Below are positions 26,964 through 38,313 of a DNA stretch of 64,000 bases, one piece after another. The notes beneath the pieces are model-generated. The model was not told where the DNA came from, did not search any database, and saw only the letters and a list, made by a program, of their open reading frames with translations. The position numbers were made by a program, and so were the translations under genes. Origin of the DNA: Chrysopilus asiliformis (lineage: Eukaryota > Arthropoda > Insecta > Diptera > Rhagionidae); the NCBI GenBank assembly GCA_964034945.1, contig OZ035961.1, positions 1,157,501-1,221,500 of the forward strand, written 5' to 3'. Position 1 is the stretch's first letter. Each line of letters begins with the position of its first letter.

Positions 26964-27260
26964 GTGAGCTGATGAAGGATCAGTGGCGTGATTCGAAACA
27001 TGTCCTCGCTGCCACCAACAGGACCTTCACGGTCGGTACATTTGTACTTTCATCCCTACATGTTTTTATGTTTTGTGATAGGTATTTAAAAATATTAGAT
27101 TTTTAATAGGGTTTATATTAGGTTTTCTTATGTTTATGTTTTATTTTATTTTTCATTTTAATTTTTTATTATTTTGTTTTGTTATTTTAGAATAGAATAG
27201 ATTGGAGATAGTTTAGCTTCTTTCTAATAAATAAATGAAAATTGCAAAAAAATGTTTTAT
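26640..27260 (+). repeat. Candidate Penelope-like element remnant around the ribozyme
   Basis: Hammerheads of this form are known from the terminal repeats of Penelope-like elements. No reverse transcriptase or GIY-YIG endonuclease frame is seen nearby, and no second copy of the ribozyme occurs in the window. I therefore place a remnant here by inference only, with arbitrary ends. Confidence 0.3.
26964..27009 (+). ncRNA. Hammerhead ribozyme (type I-like)
   Basis: A self-cleaving RNA motif. In order: stem I strand GTGAG (26964-26968), core CTGATGA (26969-26975), one extra A, stem II GGATCA (26977-26982), loop GTGGCG, stem II TGATTC (26989-26994), core GAA (26995-26997), a two-pair stem III AC/GT closing an AT loop (26998-27003), the cleavage base C (27004), and stem I CTCGC (27005-27009). 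All pairs are Watson-Crick except two G-U. The very short stem III matches hammerheads described in Penelope-like retroelements. The extra A between core and stem II is the one deviation. Activity is not shown by sequence alone. Confidence 0.75.
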
Positions 27261-28011
27261 TTGTATATGACAGGCGGAAAGGGATCGTCCAAATAAACAA
27301 TCTGACATACCAGTAACTTACATATCAAGTTTCATAAAATTCCATTCAACCATTTTTACGTGATATAGGCCCAAATGGACATGAGACAAAATGTGTAACT
27401 AAACCGAAAATAGTTAATTTTATATTATTACATATATTTAAATTGTTTTCCGCATTTTGGTTCTCATTCATTCATTCAAACACATAATCTGTGTTATTGC
27501 AGAAACCATAAATTAGCCAATAAAAGTTATGTAATTTAAATATTTTGAATTGAAGGGCAGATATGTTTTAAACCTCCTAATGATGCATTTATTTTATTAT
27601 CAGCGAAATCGAGAGGCCATCTGTGTAGCTGAACCTATTAGCGGAAAAAAATTCGATAACAAAAAATGGCTATGAGTTTTTAGAGCAGAGTTTTTGCATA
27701 TTTTCGACATTATGAATACCATCGAATATGTGATTATTGTTTTGATTATTTTAAATAAATATTTACAGCGGCAACAATAGCAGTGGTTGGCGAATATGGT
27801 TCGTAACAAAGGCTCCACAATTGAATATTAAATTGAAAATGTGACGGCAAAAATGACAAATCCGATGAAAGCCCTATTTTCATAGACGGAAAAAATTACG
27901 GTTGTGGCACGAAATCGGACAGGCCATAATGTATGTACTTTCAAAATATATATCAATATGCGATTGTGGTTTACTTTAAAATCGTAGATCACTTTGACTT
28001 GCATAACTTAC

Positions 28012-28046
28012 CTGAGTGTAGCATAACAGCATAACCAACCGTCCAT
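28012..28046 (-). CDS. Possible start exon of the peroxidase-like gene
   Basis: An ATG at 28046 in good context (GCCGCAATGG) opens 35 coding bases, translating MDGWLCCYATL plus AG, then an ideal donor CAG/GTAAGT. The leftover two bases AG join the first base A of the exon at 17122 to give Arg, so the phase fits and the product would read MDGWLCCYATLRFLLIALA, a plausible signal peptide. A TCAGAC initiator-like word lies at 28069-28074 and TATATTT at 28104-28110 on the minus strand. The implied intron is 10.9 kb. The link rests on phase and splice signals only. Confidence 0.3.
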
Positions 28047-28249
28047 TGCGGCAAGTATGTAGATCAGAGTCTGAATTGATATTCCCCGGCATTAGTTTAG
28101 TTGAAATATAATCGGCATTTAAACACATGTAACTAAGAAATTCAATTGCGAAATTGACTCGAGACATGAAAAGTAAAGTGACTACCACTTTAAGGAAATG
28201 GTTAGGTGGAATTTTTATGAAAATGTCCACTGGAAAACTATCAGTTCAT

Positions 28250-30292
28250 TAAAATTATTTTAGTTGATTACTGGACATTTTTTTTGGGGTGGACAATAAC
28301 ATGGCTATGGCGAGGTTTATGAAATTGAATTTAAAATTGAATTCAGAATTATCTAGATTAGATTTTTGCTGGAACGAATCCCAGTTTGTGGTTTTACAAT
28401 TAATTTACAAAAAATTTATCGAACATTTTTGGGATTTTCTCGAAAACGGTTAATAATATATTTTAAAATCGGTAATAAAGTGTAAATCAAGCATTTTTTC
28501 GTCGTTCGCACCGTTCAAATGAACCAAACGATTTTCTTGGAAACGGCTTAACGGTAGAGTGACCATGTTTACCTTTCGATTAATTTGGGACAAGATGAGC
28601 GATGAGGGGACTGGGACTGCGAAAGGTTAGCTGAAATGGAATTACAAACTTTATATATACCAGAAAAAAAAATCATTTAGTTTAAACCAAGGAAAAACAA
28701 TTATAAATATGCGCCGCAGGAGACGTCTTTCAAATAAAATACCAGGCAATGCAATGTAAACCAAAAGCTAAACACTCGCAAGCAAAGAGTCACTTCATTT
28801 TTCTTTGTTTTTCTTTTCGGTTTATAAATAAATTAAACCTAAATTGCAAAGAAATGCGCCGCAGGCCAAAAATATGATTTTTATCGAACATGGATAACTC
28901 ATTTGGAGTCGAGTTTGTTTTACATATTTAATGATGGTTTTGTAATGGTAATTAAGTTATAACATTAGATTGAATAATCCGGGACAAAAATGTAGCTTCC
29001 GGAATCCCGGGAACACACAAAAACTTTATTTCCGGGATCCCAGGGCTGTTCCGGCTATTATCGACCGTGTGGTGGGTGACAGAATAGTGACAAAAAGCTA
29101 TCTACGGCGAGAAATTATGAATGAAATCGTATAAAATGTTTTAATCGAGGAACTGAATCAAGGAAGGATTTTGGGTAATAAATATTAAGGCAAACCTGAT
29201 ATTTTAAATATTAGGAATTTCCGCTTTTAAAGCTGACAAAAATTAATGCATCTCGCAGAATTAGTATAACAAATGAATATAATCATGAAAATTGCATAAT
29301 ATCAACATTTTTTTCGTCGAATATGCAATTAGAAATGAAGTTCTAAGCTGATTAACCTCTAGCAATAAACGGTATAAAAACATTTATCAAACATTTTATA
29401 ATATTTCAAAAAAAAAAAAGTTTATTGGTCATATGATCTCTACAATATGAGAAAAAGTGAATGTGCTCTGCCTTGCCTCAAATACTCGAATAGGCCACAC
29501 TAAGGCCTATTTAGCATTTTTCGTATGTGTGTTTGTTTTTATTAAACGATATCTTATTGAAAGGTGGTTGAGACATTCGTGGTCGGTTGTAAAACCCAGG
29601 CAGACGATTGCTGTCACGGTGTTCAAGATGCTTCCAAATCCATCAAATGGAAAAAAAAGCGACTAAAATACAAGTCACCGTTCATTGAAAAAGTGACCAG
29701 TCACCTAAAGACTTTATCTCAACTCTAAAGGTAAAAGCATACACAAAAAAAGGAATTGAAGAGCAAAAAACCAAATCAAATGTTGGCGATCACAAAACTA
29801 TTACTTTCTCTTGGGTACGGCATATATACAGGGCATCATCAAGTGAATTTTGTATTGCAGGGAATTCTAAAAAAAAATTCAGAGGAGGAACATTTGGGAT
29901 TTTCGCTGGAGTTCTTGTATTCTATATGAAATTTATATACCTGTACAAGCCAGAGACCTGTCTAAGCCGAAAATTTTTCAAAGCTCCGAGATTTTGAAGA
30001 CGGGGCAAACCCGGACATAATTTTTCTATATAGGCCGGATTTTTTTCCCAATCAGACTTTTAATAGTCCATATGAGAATCATATTACATTTAGTATACTG
30101 TTTGTTACGCATCGTATCAACCGTCGGACTCAAAAAAGAGATACACCTGGGTGTTGGGATAACACAAGATTTTGATTTCCACCTGTCCGCCCGTCCGTGA
30201 ACATCATAACTTTCGAAAAGTTTGAGCTAAAGACTTGAAATCACAATACAAAAAGAATTTTTTTCATGAAAATTTCTTGTTCATTTATAGAG
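28250..30292. other. Non-coding DNA
   Basis: No gene is supported. The word ATGCGCCGCAGG occurs twice (about 28709 and 28854), perhaps from a small duplicated fragment. Confidence 0.4.
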
Positions 30293-30294
30293 TA

Positions 30295-30528
30295 CACCCA
30301 TACCTCGATATACGGCCGAGATTGGTTCCAAAAATGTAGGCCGTATATCGAAACACCGGAACATTCTTTTAGGAAAGTATTGCATTTATTGATCGCAGTG
30401 CATTTCAATGTAAAATTGTCCGATTTTTGACTGTTTATCGAATCAATGTGCAACGTATTTCAAAACTGAGACGCAATTCAAAAAGCGGAAGGCCGTAAAA
30501 CGAGGGGCCGTATATCGAGGTATGGGTG
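30295..30528. mobile_element. Pogo/Tigger-like MITE, 234 bp
   Basis: A perfect 23 bp terminal inverted repeat beginning CACCCATACCTCGATATACG bounds the element, with TA on each side (30293-30294, 30529-30530). The TA duplication and a 'CCTCG' terminus resemble pogo-type elements, but the family call is inference. There is no transposase. Confidence 0.75.
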
Positions 30529-30744
30529 TATTTGATTATTGCCTCTTGGTAATTGTAGTTTTTAAAAAAATCCAGAGTTTTGCGCCACAGAAAAAAATGC
30601 TAAATAAAGTATTATAACTGAATTGCCCCTTAGGCCTAGCTAAAAAAAACTTTAAAATCCCCCCAGTTGATTAAGGTATGATTGAGAGAATTGCTCGGAA
30701 ATCGGTAAAATTTTTAGTATCCATACAACCATGTATTCTGACCA

Positions 30745-30978
30745 GGGCACCAATCATGTATTCCGACGCGTCTCTGTCTTTCGACTTCGACGCAGCTTTT
30801 AATTCTTGACTTCGCCATATCAGCAGCTTCAAATTTCATAGAATGACAGTCAGAATCACGTTTCGACTCATAGTGACGATTCCGCGTAATTTCAAGCTGC
30901 AAATATGGCGAAGTCAAGAGGTAAAAGCTGCATCGAAGTCGAAAGACAGAGACGCGTCGGACTACATGATTGGTGCCC
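30745..30978. mobile_element. Foldback MITE D copy 1
   Basis: About 234 bp, almost wholly palindromic: arms of about 100 bp start GGGCACCAATCATGTATTCC and end with the complement. Two more copies are at 41495-41732 and 51871-52110. Both strands show open frames (AADMAKSR, SCVEVERQRRVG) in every copy. These are produced by the palindrome and are not evidence of a gene. Confidence 0.85.
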
Positions 30979-30984
30979 AGATAA

Positions 30985-31560
30985 CAAAACACCCAGCAGG
31001 AAAAACGAAAAAAATCGGTAAAAAAAATACTGAATATCCTTTTGATCATAATGGCCGTGTTCTGCCGGTATTGAAGTTTCTTCCCACATTTTTAAAAAAC
31101 TTGACGAAATTAAGATCCATCAAAAAACTTGCTGTATCAAAACCTATTTTTCAAAGTCGCGAAAGTTCCGTAAACTAACTTCTTGTCGGAGATCTTTTCC
31201 GCTTTTCGCGTTGAAAGCTGCAGAATTGCGATTCATTTAGCAATAAGAAAGTCAATAGATGACAAGACCAAAGGAATACTGATGGCGGCAATATCGCATT
31301 TAGCCGAAGACCAGTCTTTAAGATGTTTTTGCTGCTGTTTGTTCGGGGGCTACACTTAAGCCTTTTCTAACCAAATCACAGATCGCCACAATGGTTCGAT
31401 GCCGTTCATTGGAAGTCATCAAACTTGTACCGAAGATGTGTGTCAAGGAAAACGTCTCGTTAAGGACTGGAATGTCGCGAAAATTAACAATTGAATCACA
31501 TAATCCAATAATTTTATTACTAATTTCATAGTATTTCCAAGATTCTTTTTTCTAATGTAC
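30985..31560. pseudogene. Unidentified degenerate coding sequence
   Basis: This block is less AT-rich and gives long protein-like runs with interruptions. On the plus strand one frame reads LPTFLKNLTKLRSIKKLAV and stops at 31176-31178; a second plus frame continues IAIHLAIRKSIDDKTKG into HLAEDQSL. On the minus strand a 74-codon frame (from about 31545 to 31325) includes NERHRTIVAICDLVRKGL. The true strand is unresolved. I favour plus, because its two pieces join with a single frameshift. I do not recognise the family. MITE D copy 1 abuts its left end. Confidence 0.4.
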
Positions 31561-33424
31561 TTTTTTTTTTTAAAAATGGCTTGGAATGATTTGGATTTAT
31601 TGCATTGCATTGAATTTGGTTTTTATGAATTTTTTCTCACTCTTTTAAATTGCGGTGATTTTTTTTGGGTGACAGAGTACTAAATCATGACTGTGAGTTG
31701 TTTATTAGAGCAGACTAAGTATTAATAAATTTCAATAATCCGCACCATATTTAGGTGAGACAGGTTTAGAATGTAAATCGTGTCATTATAAAAATCTCGG
31801 ATTGCTAACATTTTTCTATATTAAATTGGCGAAAATCGCCTCAAGGGGCATCTATGCACGGGTATACTGATTGGGAAAACGAATAAATCAAAATGAACAG
31901 TTTGATTGATAGTAAGACTCTGTCTGTTGATGACATTATTAAGTCTTAAAGGTAAATTGTTTAAATAGAAAAATAGTAGAAAGTGAAATGGTAGACCCGA
32001 GTCTTATCAATTAAAAGTAAAAATTCGAAGAGAAAAGCTCTACGCAGGTTTTCGTAAATTCCAGGCAAATACTTGTGTATGTATTACAGAAGATGATTAA
32101 AGAGTGAAGACGATTCAATGAAAAGAAAAACGATTATTAATTTGAATGATAGACAACAATTGCGTCACTATTATTATTATTTACAACAGCATAAGATAGC
32201 ATAAATAGTGAGAACTTTATTTCATGGACCATAACGATTAATCGTCGCGGGGTTATTTAAGTCGCTGCTGGCATAAAAAAAATCATGAAATGAAAATATT
32301 AGAGTTTCACGTGATTGAATTGAAATATTTCAAGTATACTAAAAGTGCAATCTTAAGAGGAAATCGGTGGCCAATCAGGCATAAACAATGTGCCAATATT
32401 TGAAATGTGTGCAATCTTTGAAAAAAATTAATGGAAACTAATTTCATATATGAGTTTTTAAATAAAAATTTATATTCAATAAAATGCTTAATTGATGGAA
32501 GTTGTTTGAAAAGCTATTGGACTCGGAAGTTGTTTAAACACTTGTGGTGTTGATGTTTATTTTTTCGTAGTAAAACCTTCAAGTCCTTCATTTTAATATC
32601 GTCTTTGTCTTCTGCAATTGGGGTATTTAAAAACGAAAATCACTTAAATGAAATTATCATGAGTTTCAAATTTTTCAGAAATTATCATGAGTACAACTAT
32701 ACTCAACCATACACTCTTTTTTTTGGGAAATCGCGTAAAAATGATAAAAATTGTTAAAAAAGCAACTGTTGACAATATTCCGTGCTATTTATCTCAATCA
32801 TTCACATATTTATCTTCACGCAAAGCAGCAAATAAGAAAAGCCATATGCAAAAAAAAAAAAAAATGTTGACCCAACTAAGCTGGAATTATGATTAACAAC
32901 ATTTTTGGTAATTCTCCAAATCATATAACAATACATCGTAAATTGATACTCTAACAAAATGAAATTTAAAACCCGGCACGGATGAACTTTACCTAATTTT
33001 TTCATGAGTTAACATTTGTTTCCCACACTTTTATCGTGGTCGTGTTAAACAAATGAGAGATTTTGTTATTTAATTAATAATTAACACACAATTCATTCTC
33101 TTTTGTCCGACTTGCGACAGAAAAAAAAACGTTACTTAAAAAATATATCAACAAAATTTTATGATACACTTTTCGGTGTTAAATTGCAATTACTCGCATA
33201 TTTTTATGATGGAAAAGATTTGGTAAAGTAGTAAAAAAGAATTATATTTGATGTAATATTTCTTTTTTAAAAGTGACAGAAGAAAAGTGAAAGATTTTTT
33301 TTGAAAGTAAAAGTATAAAGTAATTGTCTTTTTATTAGATGATCATTTTCGAGCGCAAAAAAAAATTATTTTGGGGTATTTTCGACCAATATTTACAAGA
33401 ATAAACTATTGTATAGTTTCACTA
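31561..33424. other. Non-coding AT-rich DNA
   Basis: No feature is supported. Confidence 0.5.
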
Positions 33425-33427
33425 TCA

Positions 33428-33914
33428 GGGTATTCACAGTGGTCTTTTAAATTGCGGGTAAATTTACCGCTCGGTAATTCAGTCAAATTTAACAGATTTT
33501 TATCGAGACGGTAATTTGGTTCATGTAAAAATGAATTACCGGATTCGGTAATTGTAGGCATGCCTTGAGTCGTGTTTTTCAGCCTCGGTATTCGGTATCA
33601 AGAATCAACCGCGGGTGGCGCTAGTAATGTTTTTAGTTGTCAAATTTTCTCGCTGGTTTTTTGTTAATCTCATCGGACTGCAATTTTTTTCAATTTTGAT
33701 AGCAGTTGCCACAATAGAAATTCAAAAGAATACATCAAACATGGATTTAAAGGTATGTGACAATCAAATTCGCAGTTCATGATTTAGTCACGTATCAAAT
33801 AAAAGCGCTGTTCTCAAATCTGTGCTGTGGAATGTTCACAGCAGAATATTTTCAGTCTTTTAATATTACCGAAAATACCGAATACCGAAAATTAAAAGAG
33901 GATTGTGAATACCC
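33428..33914 (+). mobile_element. PIF/Harbinger-like MITE, TCA target duplication
   Basis: A 487 bp element with 11 bp perfect terminal inverted repeats GGGTATTCACA and a looser match continuing inward (TCTTTTAA). TCA flanks both ends (33425-33427 and 33915-33917), fitting the 3 bp TNA duplication and GGG terminus of PIF/Harbinger elements. Inside, a GC-richer part ends in CATCAAACATGGATTTAAAG followed by the donor GTATGT, which looks like the promoter and first exon (MDLK) of a lost transposase. Confidence 0.65.
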
Positions 33915-34834
33915 TCAATGTTTTACCGCTCCATTCAATATATTTTAAGTCCACGTGTTGTCAACACTTCCGGAGAGATGCGTAAAGTCTATTGGAATTT
34001 CTCACATTATCTGTTATATTTAAATAATGACATTCAAAGAAGAAATATCAAAAACAATTTTGGAAAAAGCCTAAATCAGTATGTCTTGTAAACCATGTGA
34101 ATTCTCATATAACGAAGAGCACATGAAATCGAAAACTCATAAAAATTCATAAAATTAATTTGAACTTGTTTTTTTACATCGGTTTCACTTTTCTATCAAA
34201 AAGAAAAAAAATCATTGAAAACAGATTTATAAAAACAATTTCTCAGAATTATAAATTTACATTTCTATTGATTTAGGGAAAAATGACTTTCTTTGTTATT
34301 TAATTCTATATAGGTATTGACTTATGACTGATTAATTGATCTCCTTCTTTCTTTTTTGCACGAAACGATAACGTTAAAATTGGGGATTTCACATTGAATT
34401 ATGTAGAGCAAAAAAAACAGGTAAAAATGTGGTAATTTTGCATATCTTTGGATCTTGCGAAGTTTTTTTTCGTAAAGAAATTGCGTGAAAAGTTATTTTA
34501 TTCACGGGAAATGGGTTTTTTGGATAGGTATTTCTTAAGTTCAAACAGATTACAAAAATTTGAGTCAATTATGTTAGTTTTAAAAAATTTTTTTTGCGTA
34601 AAAATAAAGTTGAAAAAATTAAGAAATACAATTTTCATTTATGGTTTAGTATTAAAAATATTTCGGGGTAAAAGGTGGGACAAAAAGGCGTAAAGTGGGC
34701 ACCATGACCACAAGGAAAAGTAAATAGTGGGAGTTTAAGGCTCTTAGGCCGCTTTGTGACTTTTTGTGTTCTTTGAGATTACAGTTTGAAGAAAAAAAGA
34801 ATGATCCCTCTACACAGAAAGCACGGAACATAAT

Positions 34835-35082
34835 TGAGGCGTTGAGTGCTAGAGTGGCCCAACCCACGTGTCGAAATCGTGATTTTTTTTGTGTTTGAAT
34901 CACTATTGCGAGTGAGTTTTTCGATAAAAATGTTTGGATGCACAAAAGAACATTTCAACATTGAGTAATAAAGTCCACACGATTTTTTTTTCCAAAAATT
35001 TACAGTAAATAATAGTACAAAAGTGGAAAAGCTTCAAAAACTCGATTATGTGGGTTGGTCCACTCTAGCTTTTAACGCCTCA
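34835..35082. mobile_element. MITE C copy 2
   Basis: A 248 bp relative of 14023-14269, in inverted orientation internally. The left end is diverged (TGAGGCGTTGAGTGCTAGAG) while the right end keeps CTCTAGCTTTTAACGCCTCA. Flanking bases AT appear on both sides. The overlapping minus-strand frames at 34652-34961 are not genes. Confidence 0.8.
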
Positions 35083-37439
35083 ATTATTCTGCGTGCATGT
35101 GAGATAATAAGAGAAATTAACTTCTGTTACGCATAAAATCCATGCAGATAAAATTCTTCAGTTTACGTACCGTGAAAATGTAATGAATTATCAAATAAAC
35201 ACATAGATTAATTATCAAAAAAATGACTTAATATCTCATATAAACGGGTTTCCCAAGTATCTTATTTTGTTACTACTTCCCAAAGCAACTAAAATCTAAA
35301 ATATAGAAAAAACAAAATGTGTCAAAAGATAGCGGTCGCTCATAATAACAAAATTATAACAAAAAATCCACATGTTAAAGTATTTCATTTGTTTTTAATG
35401 AAATTTTACGTAAAAAACACATTTTTTCAGGTAGGATTTTTCGCAATCGTTGTTAAATATATATACGATTGTTATTGAAACGAGCTAGTTTCGTTATTTT
35501 CGTTATCGATGCAGAAACATAGCAGCATAAAACTTTGAAACATAAACCTCAGACCGCTTCATCCGAACCAAACCAAAAAAAAAAAAAATAAAAAAAATAA
35601 AAATATAACCAACTCGACCCGACCGCACTTACATCATAAGACTCATCATATCGGAGCCACCACCTGCATTTAATTCGATCCAAATTTTAACGAAAACATA
35701 TGCCCACATATCTGCGTGTAAAATGCGTTATGCTCCGTTAAAATGGTAAAAAACACCTGTTCGTATGTCTGTTATCTACCTTGTTGCCAGCCACAGCAGC
35801 ATCGGGAATCAAAGAGGTTAGAGATTGGCGAAACACGTAAATTTTTTTATATGAATGAAGAGCAAATTCAGGTGAGTCTAGCCATAATGAGTTTATATTT
35901 GTTTAATATGATGCCTGGTTGACTGTTTTCTTGCAACATTTAGGAAAATGAATCGAAGTGACACAAAAAACCACACTGATCAAAAGGCAATAAATGCAAA
36001 AGCATAAATGTTTTAGATTTTAATATTTTTCGGGTAAAAACTAAAAAATTGGGAGATTTACAACTAAAAGCTTTTGAAGACCGCGACATGATTTTATGAA
36101 TTTCCGTGTATTTTTTTTTTAACAGAAAAGGGTCTTATTACACTAATTTTAGTTACACTACCCTCCTACTCCTCCCCCCTTTGAACTTTCACACGATTTT
36201 TTGTACGGACTAATACAAAAATTTTTGGTCACCATTTTTGATTTCCTGTTTCCAAAACATTTTTCAAAACCTAATCATTAAATTGATGATGTTGTCACGT
36301 TAAATTGGAATTGTTTGTATGGAAAAGTTATTTTAAAACGTATTCTAATATTGTATGCCTCTAAAGCTTTAATTCGTTTTTTTACATTCCTTGCAAAAAG
36401 TGGTAATTTTTATCAAATGCGCCATTTTTGGTTAACAGAGTTTTTTCTATAACTTTCTGAAGTATTTTGCAGCGCAAAAAAGCGTGAAGAAGGGGGTTCG
36501 AAAGGTTAGAAATTAGCGTGACATATTTATTAAATTTGTAGACAATTTTTCGACCAAAAAAAGCCCATTAAGGGAAATATTTTTCGAAAAAAAAAATATA
36601 AATATTAAGGCACCATCAGGTTATATCGGAAACGGCAACTTTATAGCCGTGAGTATCCGAAAAAATCGAACAAGATCAAATGAAGCTACGGATATTGCAC
36701 AACGATTTATGTCACCTATATGCTAATTAAGTAACGGTTAACCGACAGGTAAACCATTCTTTGCTCATCGTTCATTGATGGAGGTCTTCTGATGTGCAAC
36801 TTTTTCTCATTCACCTATATTTTGACTTTTGCCTCAATTCTTCTTTATCGTCACCTTTTTATTTTTTTTCTCAAATCTTCATTTCGATCTTTCCACACAT
36901 GCGAAATGAAAATTTTGTTTTTTTCTGTCTTAAATCTTCAATTCAATAGTAATAAATTTATTTTTACAACAGGCCGGATTTACAAATCCGTAACAAAATG
37001 GAATTTGATTAAAGTTGATTGGAACATACCTCGTTATCATCTCGTCAACGGCTGTTAATCCACCAATTGTGACACTATTCCCAATTGCAAAAGGTAAAAT
37101 CAGGTAAATCACAAATAAATTAATATTAATCACCAGGTGGTTATTGCACCAGTAGCACAACAAATTAAAGGCAAAAAACAATTTTGAAATTCACTATCAC
37201 TGATTCGTTAGCAGAGCTTGAAATCGAGGAAATCTCGGTGTAATTAAAAAAAAATTTTTTTTTTAAGAAAACAAAACTCCCTTCGAAACTTCTAATTTGG
37301 GTGCCTTTAATCCTTTGAGCACATTTCAAACACTGCAATGGATGGAGATGATTGGGTGGAATTTTTAAAAACCTCTGGTTAATTAATTTGTTATTTCAGA
37401 AAATATTTTAAAAAAAATCAACTCTATCACTTTAACTGT
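35083..37439. other. Non-coding DNA with weak exon-like signals
   Basis: No gene is secure. At 35847-35867 a plus-strand ATG opens MNEEQIQ directly before an ideal CAG/GTGAGT donor at 35868. On the minus strand near 37085-37031, a short frame (VTIGGLTAVDEMITR) ends at an AACGAG/GTATGT donor. Either could be a small exon; neither has a partner I can join. Confidence 0.3.
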
Positions 37440-38313
37440 AACAGTAACGTTTAACTATCCTAAAATGGATAGTGTTAACTGTCGTCGTAGTTGGTGTTAA
37501 AACTGACACCGCGGCACTCAAGTCTTTTTCTTGGCAGAGGTCACTTTTTCAAGTTTTACTTTTCTGGAGTGATCGTCTGAAATGGTGTGGAACAGGTACA
37601 CACAACTGGGGTACACCACCTTTGCAGATCGGACGTGATTATTTAGCGATCCGTACTAGCGAATGTCCAGAAATTAACTGACTTCTTGTAAAACGGTTTG
37701 GCAAAGAGTATCAAGCCGACTACTATCAGATCAGGCAGGTACGTTGGTAGGAATGGGCTAACAGCCAGGTGAGTATTTGTACGTCAAAGAGTGCGCGTGA
37801 TCTGACTTTCGAATGGACAAAATTCCGATTCAGCCGTCAGCAGAAGGTTTTTTTACAAAACCGTCGTCGATGCCAGATCAGAACTGCTCCAATGTGCAAC
37901 AGTAGCTTGGGCCAACGAGTGGTAAAGCTTAGATTTTCTATCTGCCGCTCTAGCACTTTTCCACCTGAAGATCTTTTCATACGGTCCGATAGACCGTCAA
38001 CAGTAGGTTCCACTGCGACACGATCTCTTCGGCAGCGATAATAGTGGAAAACGATGGAATGGTGGTGGCAGAGCGACTTCAAAGTGGTGGCTGCTTCACC
38101 TGAAAGTTCGAGGTAACGAACTTTCATACCTGCATTTATATATAATAAGAGACACCTTCCCCAGGTGGCTTGAAGCTGCTGTGATTCACGTGGATTATAC
38201 TATGTAGCTGAAGTGTTTGTCGAAGCTGCTGCTGAAGAAGGAGAATTTCACCTACATGCGATCTTTGATCAACAAACGATCACTGATCATCATTCAGATG
38301 ACTATGCCATCAG
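37440..38313 (+). other. GC-richer block ending in an exon-like frame
   Basis: About 870 bp visibly richer in GC than its surroundings, with many stops in all frames apart from the last part. The final 106 bp (38208-38313) has a TATGTAG acceptor, an open frame EVFVEAAAEEGEFHLHAI then DQQTITDHHSDDYAI, and a CCATCAG/GTGAGG donor, all in phase. The block may be a decayed gene or retroelement. The left edge shows an inverted TTAACTATCC/GGATAGTGTTAA. I do not recognise any domain. Confidence 0.35.
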
